Source: CAYPHY01 sp964410625
Lineage (GTDB): Bacteria > Chloroflexota > Anaerolineae > Promineifilales > Promineifilaceae
Direction: 5' to 3'
DNA: 64,000 nt
Assembly: GCA_964410625.1 (NCBI GenBank)
Contig: CAYPHY010000027.1
Coordinates: forward strand, 1-64,000
The notes under the pieces were generated by a model, which was not told where the DNA came from, made no database searches, and saw only the letters and a program-made list of their open reading frames with translations. Positions 1 through 8,290 of the stretch are shown here, one piece after another; the stretch's first letter is position 1, and the number at the start of each line of letters is the position of its first letter. A program made the position numbers and the translations under genes.

Positions 1-195
1 TCACCAACGGCCGAACCAACAGAAACACCAACCAACACACCTGTACCCCAGGTAACAAACACACCAGGGCCTTCACCCTCCTTCACACCAACGTCGGATG
101 CCACGCACATCGCCACGGCCGTCCCCACCGTTACCCCCACACCACCGCTGGCGGCCGCTTACTCCGCCTTTGTCCCGCTGGCATTGGATGAATAG
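1..195 (+). CDS. C-terminal end of a Thr/Pro-rich secreted or surface protein (partial)
   Basis: An open frame runs from base 1 to the TAG at 193-195 with no start inside the window. It encodes about 64 residues rich in Thr, Pro and Ser, of the PTPTNTP type that serves as an extended linker in surface proteins of this genome (compare the linker of the beta-helix protein at 15362-18250). It ends in a short hydrophobic tail (YSAFVPLALDE). That tail resembles the LLPVV-type ends of the three giant proteins at 45-56.7 kb and may be a retention or sorting signal; this is inference. The catalytic or binding part lies upstream of the window, so no function can be named. Confidence 0.7.
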   Translation, partial: SPTAEPTETPTNTPVPQVTNTPGPSPSFTPTSDATHIATAVPTVTPTPPLAAAYSAFVPLALDE

Positions 196-270
196 GGCAA
201 TAGCCAGCCATCCATACCACCCTGTTATATCAAGATATATTGTAGGGAACGCGCTTCCACCATTACACTA

Positions 271-330
271 AACCTCAGAGGTCGGCAAAGTGTACTTTGC
301 TCCAGGACCCAAGACCTCTGAGGTTTTTAT
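271..330 (+). terminator. Rho-independent terminator
   Basis: A perfect 13-base inverted repeat (271-283 and 313-325, arm AACCTCAGAGGTC) encloses a second small palindrome (GCAAAGT/ACTTTGC, 285-300) and is followed by a T run. It lies between the stop at 195 and the start at 350, so it should end transcription of the upstream surface protein gene. Confidence 0.8.
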
Positions 331-349
331 TTGTTTATGGGGAAAAGCG

Positions 350-1144
350 ATGCGAGTAGCGATTTTTTCAGATGTACATGGGAATTTAACCGCGCTGGAA
401 GCGGTATTGGCGGACATCAAGCAACAGTCGCCAGACGTCATTTATTTTGCCGGTGATCTCTGTTACAACGGCCCGCGTCCGGCCGAATGTCTGCAACGAT
501 TACGCGCCGAAGGTATTGCATCCATCTATGGCAATACCGATATGGCCGTGCGCGATCCCGTCATTCTCTCGCGGCGGGTGTCGGCCGTCCAGGAACGGCG
601 CAGCGAACAGATTGATGATCTCGTTGATTGGACCTGGGCGCAACTCAGCGAATATGAACGCGCCTGGCTGCGCTCGCTTCCCTTCCGCCAAAGCATCGCC
701 CCTTCCGTCGATCCACACGATGATTTGTTGATTGTCCATGCCAACCCCCTTGATGCCGAACAGGCCATCGAACCCGAACCGGCGCAGCAGGAACAACTGT
801 ATGGTGAGGTCAAGCAGTCAGATGTGGATTTACGGCCGTTTCTGGGCCACCTGACCATCAGCGTCCTCGCCTTCGGCCATCTCCACATCCCCAGCGTGCG
901 TCGCTGGGGGGATATGACCCTGGCCAACATCAGTTCCGTCAGTCTGGCACTAGACGGCGATACACGGGCGAAGTATGGCTTGCTAACCTGGAACAACGGC
1001 CGCGGTTGGGACATCGAGCATCAATATGTGGAGTATGATGTAGACAAGGAGATCGCCCTCCTGGAGCAAATTCGGCCGCCGGAATGGTCACACCTCTGCG
1101 ATTGGCTGCGAATGGGAAGGGAACCGGAGAAGGATGAGGATTAA
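350..1144 (+). CDS. calcineurin-like metallophosphoesterase
   Basis: The 264-residue product has the ordered metal-binding motifs of the YfcE/MPP phosphodiesterase superfamily: SDVHGN near residue 7, AGD near 36, YGNTD near 61 and GHLH near 185. These bind two divalent metals and hydrolyse phosphoester bonds; the natural substrate cannot be read from the sequence. No signal peptide or membrane segment is visible, so it is probably cytoplasmic. The ATG at 350 is preferred over in-frame codons from 290, because those lie inside the terminator hairpin and because family members begin with a hydrophobic strand just before the first metal motif. A GGGGAA stretch at about 339-345 is a plausible ribosome site. 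It is likely transcribed alone. Confidence 0.85.
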   Translation: MRVAIFSDVHGNLTALEAVLADIKQQSPDVIYFAGDLCYNGPRPAECLQRLRAEGIASIYGNTDMAVRDPVILSRRVSAVQERRSEQIDDLVDWTWAQLSEYERAWLRSLPFRQSIAPSVDPHDDLLIVHANPLDAEQAIEPEPAQQEQLYGEVKQSDVDLRPFLGHLTISVLAFGHLHIPSVRRWGDMTLANISSVSLALDGDTRAKYGLLTWNNGRGWDIEHQYVEYDVDKEIALLEQIRPPEWSHLCDWLRMGREPEKDED

Positions 1145-1329
1145 AGGATGAGGGATGAGGGATGAATGCGGGTTGGCAACCCGCGTTACAAGGTCTGTAT
1201 AAGGGTACATTGAGATTGCGGCCGTCTCTTGGTAAGATAAAGGGTAGGGGAGCAATAGATGGATACAATTGATTAGGTAGCTGGTCATTGCCTTTCTAAG
1301 TGGCAATCACCTGTTACACAAGGAAAAGA
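1145..1329. repeat. intergenic repeats and a GCGGGTT hairpin
   Basis: This gap holds GGATGAGG direct repeats directly after the stop and a perfect hairpin GCGGGTT/AACCCGC at 1168-1184. A similar hairpin occurs at 30034-30050. No gene is seen. Confidence 0.5.
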
Positions 1330-2547
1330 ATGTATAGCGTTTTAGAACAGAATCAGAATGGTAATGGAACCTCTCTCCGCGAACAACCCCAACCAGTAGA
1401 CCCAGCGAATTCGACCCCGGCAAGCGGCAACGGCCGTTCCAGCTTCGCCCAACTATTAGCTGAATATGAATTTCCCCGGCCAAAGCGCGGCGACATTCTC
1501 ACCGGGCAGGTTTTGCGCGTCTCTGATGTGGTCTATCTTGATGTCGGCTCCAAGCGCGATGCGATGGTCCCCCATGACGAGGTGGCGCAGCTCGACCAGG
1601 AGTTCCTCGATGAGTTGGAGGTCGGTGACGAGTTTCCTGTTTATGTCACCGAGACGCCACGCGGCAGCGAACAATTGATCGTCTCGCTGGAGCGCGGCTT
1701 GCAAGAGCTGGATTGGGACAAGGCCAAAGCATTACAGGCAGAAGATGCCAGCGTCGAGCTAGAAGTGACCGGCCATAATAAAGGGGGCTTGCTTGTCGAG
1801 TTCCGGCGCATTGAAGGCTTTGTCCCCAACTCCCACCTCCCTGGCCTGCAACGTGCATGGGACAGCCGGCGGCAGACCAGCTATAAAGCGACCCAGGTTG
1901 GGAAAACGTTGCCGCTGAAGTTCATTGAAGTGGACCGCCAGGGAGAGCGACTGGTGCTTTCAGCAACGGCCGCACAAAGGGAACAACAACGCCAACGGCT
2001 AGAATCTTTGATTGAGGGTGAAGTCGTCACCGGCAAGGTCGCCGACCTGAAGCCCTACGGCGCGTTTGTTGATCTCGACAACGGGCTGACCGGCCTGCTG
2101 CACATCTCCAAAATCGCCTGGGAACATCTTGATCACCCCGCCGATGCCTTGCAGGTAGGGGAGGAAGTGGAAGTGCGGCTGGATAAAATTGACCTGGAAC
2201 GAGGCCGCATCAGCCTCAACCGCCAGGCACTACTGCCCAACCCCTGGGAGCAGTTCGCCGCCAAGCATAAAGTAGATGAATTGATCGCGGGGACGGTAAC
2301 GGCCGTTGTTGACTTCGGCGCGTTTGTGCGCGTGGCCCCCCATATCGAAGGACTGCTGCACAAAAGCGATATGGATGTGCCTTATGAAGGGGAACCGGCC
2401 GACGTTTTGCGCCCTGGTGATGAAATATTGGTGCGGATCGTCCACCTGGAGCCAGATGATGAACGTGTGGGCCTGAGTATGCGCCGCGTCTCGGCCGCCG
2501 AAGAGCTGGAGTGGATGGCGCATCGAGGGGCAGTGACGAGTGAATAG
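1330..2547 (+). CDS. rpsA: S1-domain RNA-binding protein, 30S ribosomal protein S1-like
   Basis: The 405-residue protein carries four S1 (OB-fold) repeats: about residues 35-110 (starting KRGDILTGQV), 120-190, 205-275 (EGEVVTGKVADLKPYGAFV, the best conserved) and 290-365 (IAGTVTAVVDFGAFV). Four-repeat S1 proteins of this type are the usual ribosomal S1 form in Chloroflexota and Gram-positive lineages, where they help mRNA bind the 30S subunit. The ATG at 1330 follows AGGAAAAG at 1321-1328; the GTG at 1300 has no ribosome site. The acidic, Gln/Asn-rich first 30 residues are not part of the fold. The next gene is an HPF-like ribosome factor, which supports a translation role. Confidence 0.85.
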   Translation: MYSVLEQNQNGNGTSLREQPQPVDPANSTPASGNGRSSFAQLLAEYEFPRPKRGDILTGQVLRVSDVVYLDVGSKRDAMVPHDEVAQLDQEFLDELEVGDEFPVYVTETPRGSEQLIVSLERGLQELDWDKAKALQAEDASVELEVTGHNKGGLLVEFRRIEGFVPNSHLPGLQRAWDSRRQTSYKATQVGKTLPLKFIEVDRQGERLVLSATAAQREQQRQRLESLIEGEVVTGKVADLKPYGAFVDLDNGLTGLLHISKIAWEHLDHPADALQVGEEVEVRLDKIDLERGRISLNRQALLPNPWEQFAAKHKVDELIAGTVTAVVDFGAFVRVAPHIEGLLHKSDMDVPYEGEPADVLRPGDEILVRIVHLEPDDERVGLSMRRVSAAEELEWMAHRGAVTSE

Positions 2548-2610
2548 TGGCGAATGATGAGTGGAGAGTGGTGGCGTGAACCCGTTTCAATCGGTGTTCT
2601 CAGCGTCAGA

Positions 2611-2629
2611 AAGGAGTATGTAACGGATG
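2611..2629 (+). promoter_or_regulatory. ribosome site with a start-stop ATGTAA before the true start
   Basis: AAGGAG at 2611-2616 lies 10 bases before the ATG at 2627. An ATG directly followed by TAA (2618-2623) sits between them, out of frame with the gene, and could tie up initiating ribosomes. Confidence 0.5.
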
Positions 2630-3043
2630 AACGAACTCGATTTCACACTGGAACTAAATGCCGACTATTTGAGCAATGAAGAGACGGACCGATTATTTGC
2701 CCAGGCCGAAGAACGGCTGAAGCAACTGGCAAACGGGCACAGCGATTTGATCGGCGCGGCCGTCACGCTGCGTCGTCCCGCCTCTGGCGAGACCGCCTAT
2801 CTCCATGAAGCGACCGTCGTCGTCTACGGCCGCCCCGACCACATCGCCGCCAGCGAAAAAGAGTCCAATGCGCCATTGGCCTTAAAACACGCATTGGACG
2901 CGGCCGAACGCCAGGTTCGCCAACGCCGCGAGAAGCTGAAAAAGACCTGGGAGCAACCGGGAAATCACCCCGTTGATCAGGAAGTGGCTGAGCTAGTTGC
3001 CTCCGATTCGGCCGTCATCCAACCGGCACTAGAAGAGGAATGA
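2627..3043 (+). CDS. HPF/RaiA-like ribosome-associated protein
   Basis: The 138-residue product resembles the HPF/RaiA (sigma-54 modulation) family in layout: an N-terminal beta strand, a helix (NEETDRLFAQAEERLKQLA), then strands carrying a TAYLHEATVVVYGR segment and an amphipathic helix (ALDAAERQVRQRREKLKKTW). Family members bind the decoding region of the 30S subunit and inactivate or dimerise ribosomes in stasis. The long C-terminal dimerisation domain of long HPF is absent; an acidic tail replaces it. Position directly after the S1-like gene fits a role in translation. Sequence similarity is moderate, so the exact subfamily is uncertain. Confidence 0.65.
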   Translation: MNELDFTLELNADYLSNEETDRLFAQAEERLKQLANGHSDLIGAAVTLRRPASGETAYLHEATVVVYGRPDHIAASEKESNAPLALKHALDAAERQVRQRREKLKKTWEQPGNHPVDQEVAELVASDSAVIQPALEEE

Positions 3044-3134
3044 GGACAGAGTTAAAAGATATCCGCGCAATCCGCGTGCAATTCTTATTGCCCATCCGCG
3101 GCATCTGCGTAACCATTTCTTAGGAGTTGAACCC

Positions 3135-3503
3135 ATGAGCTGGAAAGCAAGCGGTAAAGCAAGCCTCCCTCTTGCCGATCGTGAACGTGAATGGGATGGC
3201 GATGCGGCACGCGACCGCATCTTTAAGTGGGCCGGCTGGGACGATGATCCCCAACCCGGCAAAGTTCGTCAGGCATTCTTCGCCTATGACGATGATGATG
3301 GTGATGAAAAAGGCAGCTACAAATTACCCTTCGCCGATGTTGTTGGCGGCGAACTGAAGGCTGTGCCGCGCGGCATCTTCGCGGTTGCCCAGGTGCTTGA
3401 AGGGGCGCGTGGCGGGGTAGACCTGCCCAACAGCGTGCAGAAAGAGATCCGCGAGCGGGTAGAAAAATACTACAAAAAAATGGGCGACGAGCCGCCGTGG
3501 TGA
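3135..3503 (+). CDS. small protein with a phage-associated C-terminal domain, function unknown
   Basis: The 122-residue soluble protein starts at the ATG at 3135, after TAGGAGTT. It contains an aspartate run (YDDDDGDEKGSYKLPFADV) and ends in a basic then aromatic segment (VEKYYKKMGDEPPW). Proteins with this pattern (LPLADRxxxWDGDAA, GSYKLPFADV, VPRGIFA, KYYKKM) recur beside portal and prohead-protease genes in tailed phages and also alone in bacterial chromosomes. No other phage gene lies nearby, so this may be a domesticated fragment. Its function is unknown; it does not look like an enzyme. Confidence 0.6.
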   Translation: MSWKASGKASLPLADREREWDGDAARDRIFKWAGWDDDPQPGKVRQAFFAYDDDDGDEKGSYKLPFADVVGGELKAVPRGIFAVAQVLEGARGGVDLPNSVQKEIRERVEKYYKKMGDEPPW

Positions 3504-3504
3504 A

Positions 3505-3676
3505 GATGACAAGGTGACAGGGTGACAAGGTGAGGGGGTAATTGAGAGATAGGAAGATTGAGATTAGTACACTTCAGTCCCTCAATCCCATCCAACCCAA
3601 TCCCAATCCACTCCCTTGGTCTCAAGCCTTCTAATCGCTAATCACCTTGTCACCTCTTCACCATGTCACCCTGTCA
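3505..3676. repeat. intergenic hairpin repeat of GGTGACA units
   Basis: GGTGACAGGGTGACAAGGTGA at the left pairs imperfectly with CACCTTGTCACC and CACCATGTCACCCTGTCA at the right, with a GAGATTGAGATTAG-like core. It separates two convergent genes and may double as a bidirectional terminator. Confidence 0.5.
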
Positions 3677-3681
3677 TTCCC

Positions 3682-4866
3682 TCACCCACCCGGCGGCGCA
3701 GAGGGCTGGGTCATCTGTGGATCGGTCGGTATCCAACACCCACCGTCTACCCCATCCGGGCAAGGGACTTGCCAATAGAGACCATCGGCGCTGATACCCA
3801 GCACCGCGGCCGTCTGCCCGGCAAACAGTTGGGCCACATTAGCGAATATGGCGTCATTGAGAATCGGTACATCCACCTGCGCCATCACAAACTGCACATC
3901 CGTTGGCTGCACCCCACTGACCGGAGGTGGTTGTGTCGCCTCGCCAAAGCCACCAAGTGCCGACAACACCCCATGCCAATAAAGGCTGCCATCCGGGCGG
4001 CGGGCGATGTAAAGCAATGCCTCATCCGTCCCCTGCAACCCCCAACCCGTCGCATAGAGCATCTTCGCCACATTCACATCCGGCCCAAACATCCCCTGAA
4101 ACTCGTTCACCATCCCTTCCGGCATTGGCTGGAAGCCGAGTGGCGTCCCCTGGCCGATGTAGTTCAGTTGTAGCTGCTCCACGGCCGCCGCCGGAGCGTA
4201 GCTCGCTCCTTCCGAACGCCAACCGGCAATCGTGAAGGGATCACCCATCAACGCTTGCATCTGTCCAAAGTTGCGATCCAACACCGCTTGTTGCAGTTGT
4301 GCCTCGAAGGCGGCCGTTTCCCCTTCCCCTTCGCCCCCCGGTACTTCTTCGCCAGGTTGCGCGGCCGGTTGCGGCAACGGAATGGTCAGTGGTGCAGCGG
4401 CCGTCACCCCATTCACCACCACCGGATAAGCCCCCTCCGCCATCTCCACCGTGTTCACCGGAAGCGCGATACGGAAGGGCAGCCCAAGCATATCGGGCGG
4501 ACAGTTGGGGTCAGCGGCCGTTGCCAGCAACTCTACCTCGATCTGGTTGCCGTTCATCCGCTGGTTGATCTGCGCGATCTGGGCGCACAAATCAGGCCAG
4601 CTACCACTGACGAAGATGTCCACCGGAATGGGCGACCCCACGCCGACCTCGATCTGCACACCATCCACCGGAATCGGCCGCAGATTCCCCGGCGTGGCAG
4701 ATGTGGCGGCGGGGGGAGCCGTTGGTATCAGCGCCGGATCGATGGTAGCGGCCGTCAGGTCCGTCGCAAGGGGCTGTTCGCTCTCCACCCCCACCGGCTG
4801 CCCACTATCGGCCGAACAAGCGGCCAAAACAGCAATCAAAATAACAATTACAGTGATCCGCTTCAT
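3682..4866 (-). CDS. secreted lipoprotein, function unknown
   Basis: The 394-residue product begins with a lipoprotein signal peptide: MKR, a hydrophobic stretch and a lipobox LAAC with the modified Cys at residue 17. It should be anchored to the outer face of the membrane. After a Pro/Thr/Ala-rich linker (to about residue 60) a beta-rich region follows (about 65-170). Then comes a Pro/Glu linker and an alpha/beta region containing MLYATGWGLQGTDEALLYIAR. The end (AAVLGISADGLYWQVPCP, then a Cys-bounded WIPTDP) looks like an SH3-type fold. No catalytic motif is recognised. It is convergent with 3135-3503 and divergent from the histidine kinase at 5233; a sensory link to that kinase is possible but not shown. 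Confidence 0.7.
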   Translation of the reverse strand: MKRITVIVILIAVLAACSADSGQPVGVESEQPLATDLTAATIDPALIPTAPPAATSATPGNLRPIPVDGVQIEVGVGSPIPVDIFVSGSWPDLCAQIAQINQRMNGNQIEVELLATAADPNCPPDMLGLPFRIALPVNTVEMAEGAYPVVVNGVTAAAPLTIPLPQPAAQPGEEVPGGEGEGETAAFEAQLQQAVLDRNFGQMQALMGDPFTIAGWRSEGASYAPAAAVEQLQLNYIGQGTPLGFQPMPEGMVNEFQGMFGPDVNVAKMLYATGWGLQGTDEALLYIARRPDGSLYWHGVLSALGGFGEATQPPPVSGVQPTDVQFVMAQVDVPILNDAIFANVAQLFAGQTAAVLGISADGLYWQVPCPDGVDGGCWIPTDPQMTQPSAPPGG

Positions 4867-4904
4867 TTTTGCTCCTGATCAATTATCACTTTATTCAAAA
4901 TTTA

Positions 4905-5052
4905 AACACTGTATCAAAAGTTATTTGCTTATCCGTCATTCCGAGCGGAGCGAGGAATCCCTAGCAGTGCATTGGTCAACGCGGTCGCCAGGGATTCCTC
5001 GCTCCGAAGACTCCGCTCGGAATGACAGTTGGGTCACTTTTGAAACAATGTA
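4905..5052. mobile_element. MITE-like element, family A, copy 1
   Basis: This 148-base non-coding element has terminal inverted repeats (CACTGTATCAAAAGT at 4907-4921; ACTTTTGAAACAATG at 5036-5050). A large nested palindrome built on GTCATTCCGAGCGGAGCG and GGATTCCTCGCTCCG lies inside. Two more copies are at 11655-11801 and 29762-29906. It carries no transposase and would need one in trans. Confidence 0.8.
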
Positions 5053-5232
5053 TTTAACACAGAGGCGCAAAGATTTATTTGACTTTCCTCTGCGCCTCTG
5101 TTCCTCTGTGTCCCTGCGTTTTTAATGAACCCATCTCCCCAATCCCAATCTCCAATCTCTAGTCTCCAATCTCCCAAAAGTATATCACACCAAATATAGC
5201 CGTGATCTGAAAAATGCAGCTACAATAGGACA
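5053..5232. repeat. intergenic repeats before the histidine kinase
   Basis: ACAGAGGCGCAAAG and CTCTGCGCCTCTG (5058-5105) form a hairpin. Then follow CCAATCTC direct repeats (about 5135-5175) of the family also found inside the gene at 36490-39567. A weak -10 (TACAAT, 5221-5226) lies too close to the start codon to be assigned. Confidence 0.45.
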
Positions 5233-7929
5233 ATGATGTGGCAAACTGTCCGCAAGCTATTTGCCCCCCCTAGCTTTCCCGACGAGGAGTTGACCCGCCG
5301 CGCGGCCGTGTTAAACGTCATCCTCTGGCTGATGCTTTTCACCGTGCTAATCCTCATCTCGCTGGCCTTGATCATTTTGCCACAACCGCGGCCAGTCATC
5401 TTCATTTTATTCACCTTCCTGATACCTGTCATCCTCTCCTTTTGGTTAATGCATCGCGGCCATGTGCGGCCGGCCGTTTATCTCTTCACCACCGGCTTCT
5501 GGCTGCTGATGGTCATTCTGGAGTTAGGAACGCCGGGCGGGAGCAGCAACAGCAACACAGCTTCCTATATGATCGTGCTGATCATGATCGGCCTGTTGCT
5601 GCGCGGGCAGGGGGTGCTCTTGTTTGCTGTCCTGACCATCCTGGTTAAATTACTCGCCGTCCCGTTGGACCAGGCAAACGACATCACCGACGGAGCCAGC
5701 TATATCGGCGTGCTCGGCGTGGCGATAAACCTGGGACTGGCCGCCGGGTTGCTACTGCTGACAACAAACAGCATTGACCGCGCACTCACCCGCGCCCGCC
5801 TAAATGAACGAGCGCTACGCGAAAAGGTGCGTGAACTGGCTGCTACTTCCCGCCAGTTGGCCCTGGCCCGCGACGACGCACTGGCTGCCAGTCAGGCCAA
5901 GACGGAGTTTTTAGCCAACATGAGCCACGAAATCCGCACGCCGCTCAACGCGGTCGTTGGCATGACTGAACTGCTGCAAGACACCACACTCGACGAACGC
6001 CAGCGTGACTTTGTGGGGACGATTCGCCACAGCAGCGACACACTGCTCTCGCTGATCAACGATATTCTCGATTTGTCGAAGATCGAAGCGCAACGGCTCG
6101 ATCTGGAGTATACCCCCTTTGAATTGCGGGCTTGCATTGAAACCGCGATGGACATGGTCGCCCCCAAAGCCGGGGCCAAGGGGCTTGACCTGGCCTATCT
6201 GATCGAGCCGGACACCCCCGGCGCATTGATGGGTGACGCCATCCGGCTGCGCCAGGTGCTGGTCAACTTATTAGACAACGCGGTCAAGTTCACGGAAGCG
6301 GGTGAAGTGGTCTTGCTGGTGGAAACGCGAAAGATCGAGCATGAGAATGGGGAACGGCCGGATACGGCAAACGACGGCTGGTATGAGTGGCTTTTTCGCG
6401 TCCGCGATACCGGGACGGGCATCGCCGCCGAGGATATGCAACGCCTCTTCCAATCCTTCACCCAACTCGACACCTCGACCACCCGCCAATATGGTGGGAC
6501 TGGCTTGGGGCTGGCGATTAGTCGGCGGCTGGTGGAGATGATGCACGGCCGCATCTGGGTGGAAAGCGAACCGGGCGAAGGCTCCACCTTCTCCTTTACG
6601 ATTGAAGCACAGGCGGCCGCCTATGCTCGCCCCGACTATCTGGGAGACAACCAGCCTACCTTGCGCGGCAAGCGTTTGCTCGTCGTGGACGACAACGAGA
6701 CCAATCGCAAAATCATTCGCATCCAGGGGGAAGTGTGGGGGATGGAGATTACCGAGGCCACCTCCGGCGCGGAGGCATTGGCGCACTTCGAGGACGGCAA
6801 ACGGTATGATGTTGCCGTTCTCGACATGGGAATGCCCGGCATGGACGGACTGGAACTGGCCGAGGAGATCCGCCGTCACCAAAACAAGCAATCTTTACCG
6901 TTGATTATGTTAACCTCTTTTGGCTTGCGCGAATTTGACAAGCGACTGGCCTACTTTGCCGCTTTTCTGAGCAAGCCGATCAAAGCCTCCGCGCTGTATG
7001 AAGCGATTGCCGGGGTGTTGTCGGCCGATCACGCCCTCGAACCCTTTGTGCGTGCCTTTGAACCGCAAGCGGCCGCCCCCATCTTCAACCAGGAGATGGC
7101 CCAGCAACTGCCACTGGACATTTTGCTGGCCGAGGACAACGAGTTGAATCGCAAAATGATTTTGTTGATGCTCGAACGATTGGGCTATCAGGCGGATGTG
7201 GCTGTTAATGGCCAAGAGGTGTTGGCGGCGTTGCAGCAACGGCCGTATGATGTGATTCTGATGGACATCCAAATGCCGGTGATGGACGGAGTAACGGCCG
7301 CACGCCAAATCCGCCATACCGCCAATGATGACCAACCATCACCCCAGATCATCGCGCTAACCGCCGATGCCGTCGAAAACGCTCGCGAACGGTATCTGGC
7401 GGCGGGCATGGACGACTACATCAGCAAGCCGGTAACCGTCGCTGATCTGGTGCTGAGTCTGCGGCGGGCAGCGCAGGCGGGGGCTGGGCAACAGCCCAAA
7501 AAGCAACCGGCCGAACCAGCGGTGGCTACGGCGGCGGAAGCGACTGAAGTGGTCGCAGCCGAAAGCGCAAGCCCTCCCACCCCATCCCTCTTTGATCCGG
7601 CGGGGGTGGGATGGATGAATCTGGCATCGGCCGCAGAAAGGGAGGAGATGCGTCCGCTGGTGGAGGAGTATTATGAGGATACCCAACGCTTGTTAGCGGA
7701 GATGGAAGCGGCGTTGGGCGTAGGGGATAGTGAGACAATCGGCCGCGCCGCCCACATCATCATGTCCAGCAGCGCCTACTTTGGCATGAACGCGCTCTCC
7801 GCCCACGCCCGGCAGATTGAAGGGCAAGTCAAAGCGGGACAAACCAGCGATCTCGTTTCCCTGATCGCCCAGGCCAAAACAGCCTACGAACAAGGCTGCG
7901 CCCAACTCGAAACCCATCTAAAGGGATGA
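5233..7929 (+). CDS. hybrid sensor histidine kinase with two receiver domains and an Hpt domain (BarA-like)
   Basis: The 898-residue membrane kinase has about six hydrophobic segments in residues 25-190, a short coiled coil (190-222) and a HisKA domain with phospho-acceptor His232 in MSHEIRTPLN. The HATPase domain shows NLLDNAVKF, DTGTGI and GGTGLGLAIS. REC1 has VVDDNETN, DMGMPGMDG and SKPI. REC2 has LAEDNELNRKM, MDIQMPVMDG and SKPV. The C-terminal Hpt-like helix contains GRAAHIIMSSSAYFG. Phosphate should pass His-Asp-His-Asp. No extracytoplasmic sensor domain is evident, so the membrane segments themselves may sense the signal. No separate response regulator lies next to it, so the output partner is elsewhere. 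Two ATGs (5233, 5236) are possible. Confidence 0.9.
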   Translation: MMWQTVRKLFAPPSFPDEELTRRAAVLNVILWLMLFTVLILISLALIILPQPRPVIFILFTFLIPVILSFWLMHRGHVRPAVYLFTTGFWLLMVILELGTPGGSSNSNTASYMIVLIMIGLLLRGQGVLLFAVLTILVKLLAVPLDQANDITDGASYIGVLGVAINLGLAAGLLLLTTNSIDRALTRARLNERALREKVRELAATSRQLALARDDALAASQAKTEFLANMSHEIRTPLNAVVGMTELLQDTTLDERQRDFVGTIRHSSDTLLSLINDILDLSKIEAQRLDLEYTPFELRACIETAMDMVAPKAGAKGLDLAYLIEPDTPGALMGDAIRLRQVLVNLLDNAVKFTEAGEVVLLVETRKIEHENGERPDTANDGWYEWLFRVRDTGTGIAAEDMQRLFQSFTQLDTSTTRQYGGTGLGLAISRRLVEMMHGRIWVESEPGEGSTFSFTIEAQAAAYARPDYLGDNQPTLRGKRLLVVDDNETNRKIIRIQGEVWGMEITEATSGAEALAHFEDGKRYDVAVLDMGMPGMDGLELAEEIRRHQNKQSLPLIMLTSFGLREFDKRLAYFAAFLSKPIKASALYEAIAGVLSADHALEPFVRAFEPQAAAPIFNQEMAQQLPLDILLAEDNELNRKMILLMLERLGYQADVAVNGQEVLAALQQRPYDVILMDIQMPVMDGVTAARQIRHTANDDQPSPQIIALTADAVENARERYLAAGMDDYISKPVTVADLVLSLRRAAQAGAGQQPKKQPAEPAVATAAEATEVVAAESASPPTPSLFDPAGVGWMNLASAAEREEMRPLVEEYYEDTQRLLAEMEAALGVGDSETIGRAAHIIMSSSAYFGMNALSAHARQIEGQVKAGQTSDLVSLIAQAKTAYEQGCAQLETHLKG

Positions 7930-7936
7930 ACTTTCA

Positions 7937-8287
7937 TCATCCTTCATCCCTCATCCTTCGTATCTGTTCTTCCAATTCTGCCAGCCGTGCTTCGGCCGCC
8001 TGTCGCCGCGCGGCCTCTCGTCTGGCTAATTCCTCAGCCGCTTCTTGAGCAGCAAGTGCCTCATCATAATTTGGCAATGTTCGACCAGTTGTTGGGTCTA
8101 CAAAGCGAAACACTCCTTCTTCCAACCCTGGTTGCACATGCAACTCCAAACCTAATACGCCGCTGTAGACAACCAGCGTTCCATCTTCTAAATACTCAAC
8201 CGGCAAGGGTACAATGCGTCCATATGCCCCGGTATAGCATAGGAAAGAGTCAGGCAGAAGGGTGCATACTTCCTTCCCTGTCTTCAC
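7937..8287 (-). pseudogene. C-terminal remnant of a Uma2-family (DUF820) endonuclease
   Basis: The 116 residues match only the end of Uma2 proteins: the strand pair LEDGTLVVYSGVLGLELHV, the FRFVDPTTGRTLPNYDEA motif and the long Glu/Arg/Ala coiled-coil tail. The catalytic restriction-fold part, normally about 120 residues upstream, is missing because the regulator gene at 8291 ends there, three bases away. Uma2 proteins are abundant, often mobile, PD-(D/E)XK-fold proteins. This is most likely a decayed copy; a short expressed coiled-coil protein cannot be excluded. Confidence 0.65.
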
Positions 8288-8290
8288 CCC

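Noticed and set aside
3135..3503. Prophage remnant
   Set aside because: Only one small phage-type gene is present; no integrase, structural gene or attachment site was seen.
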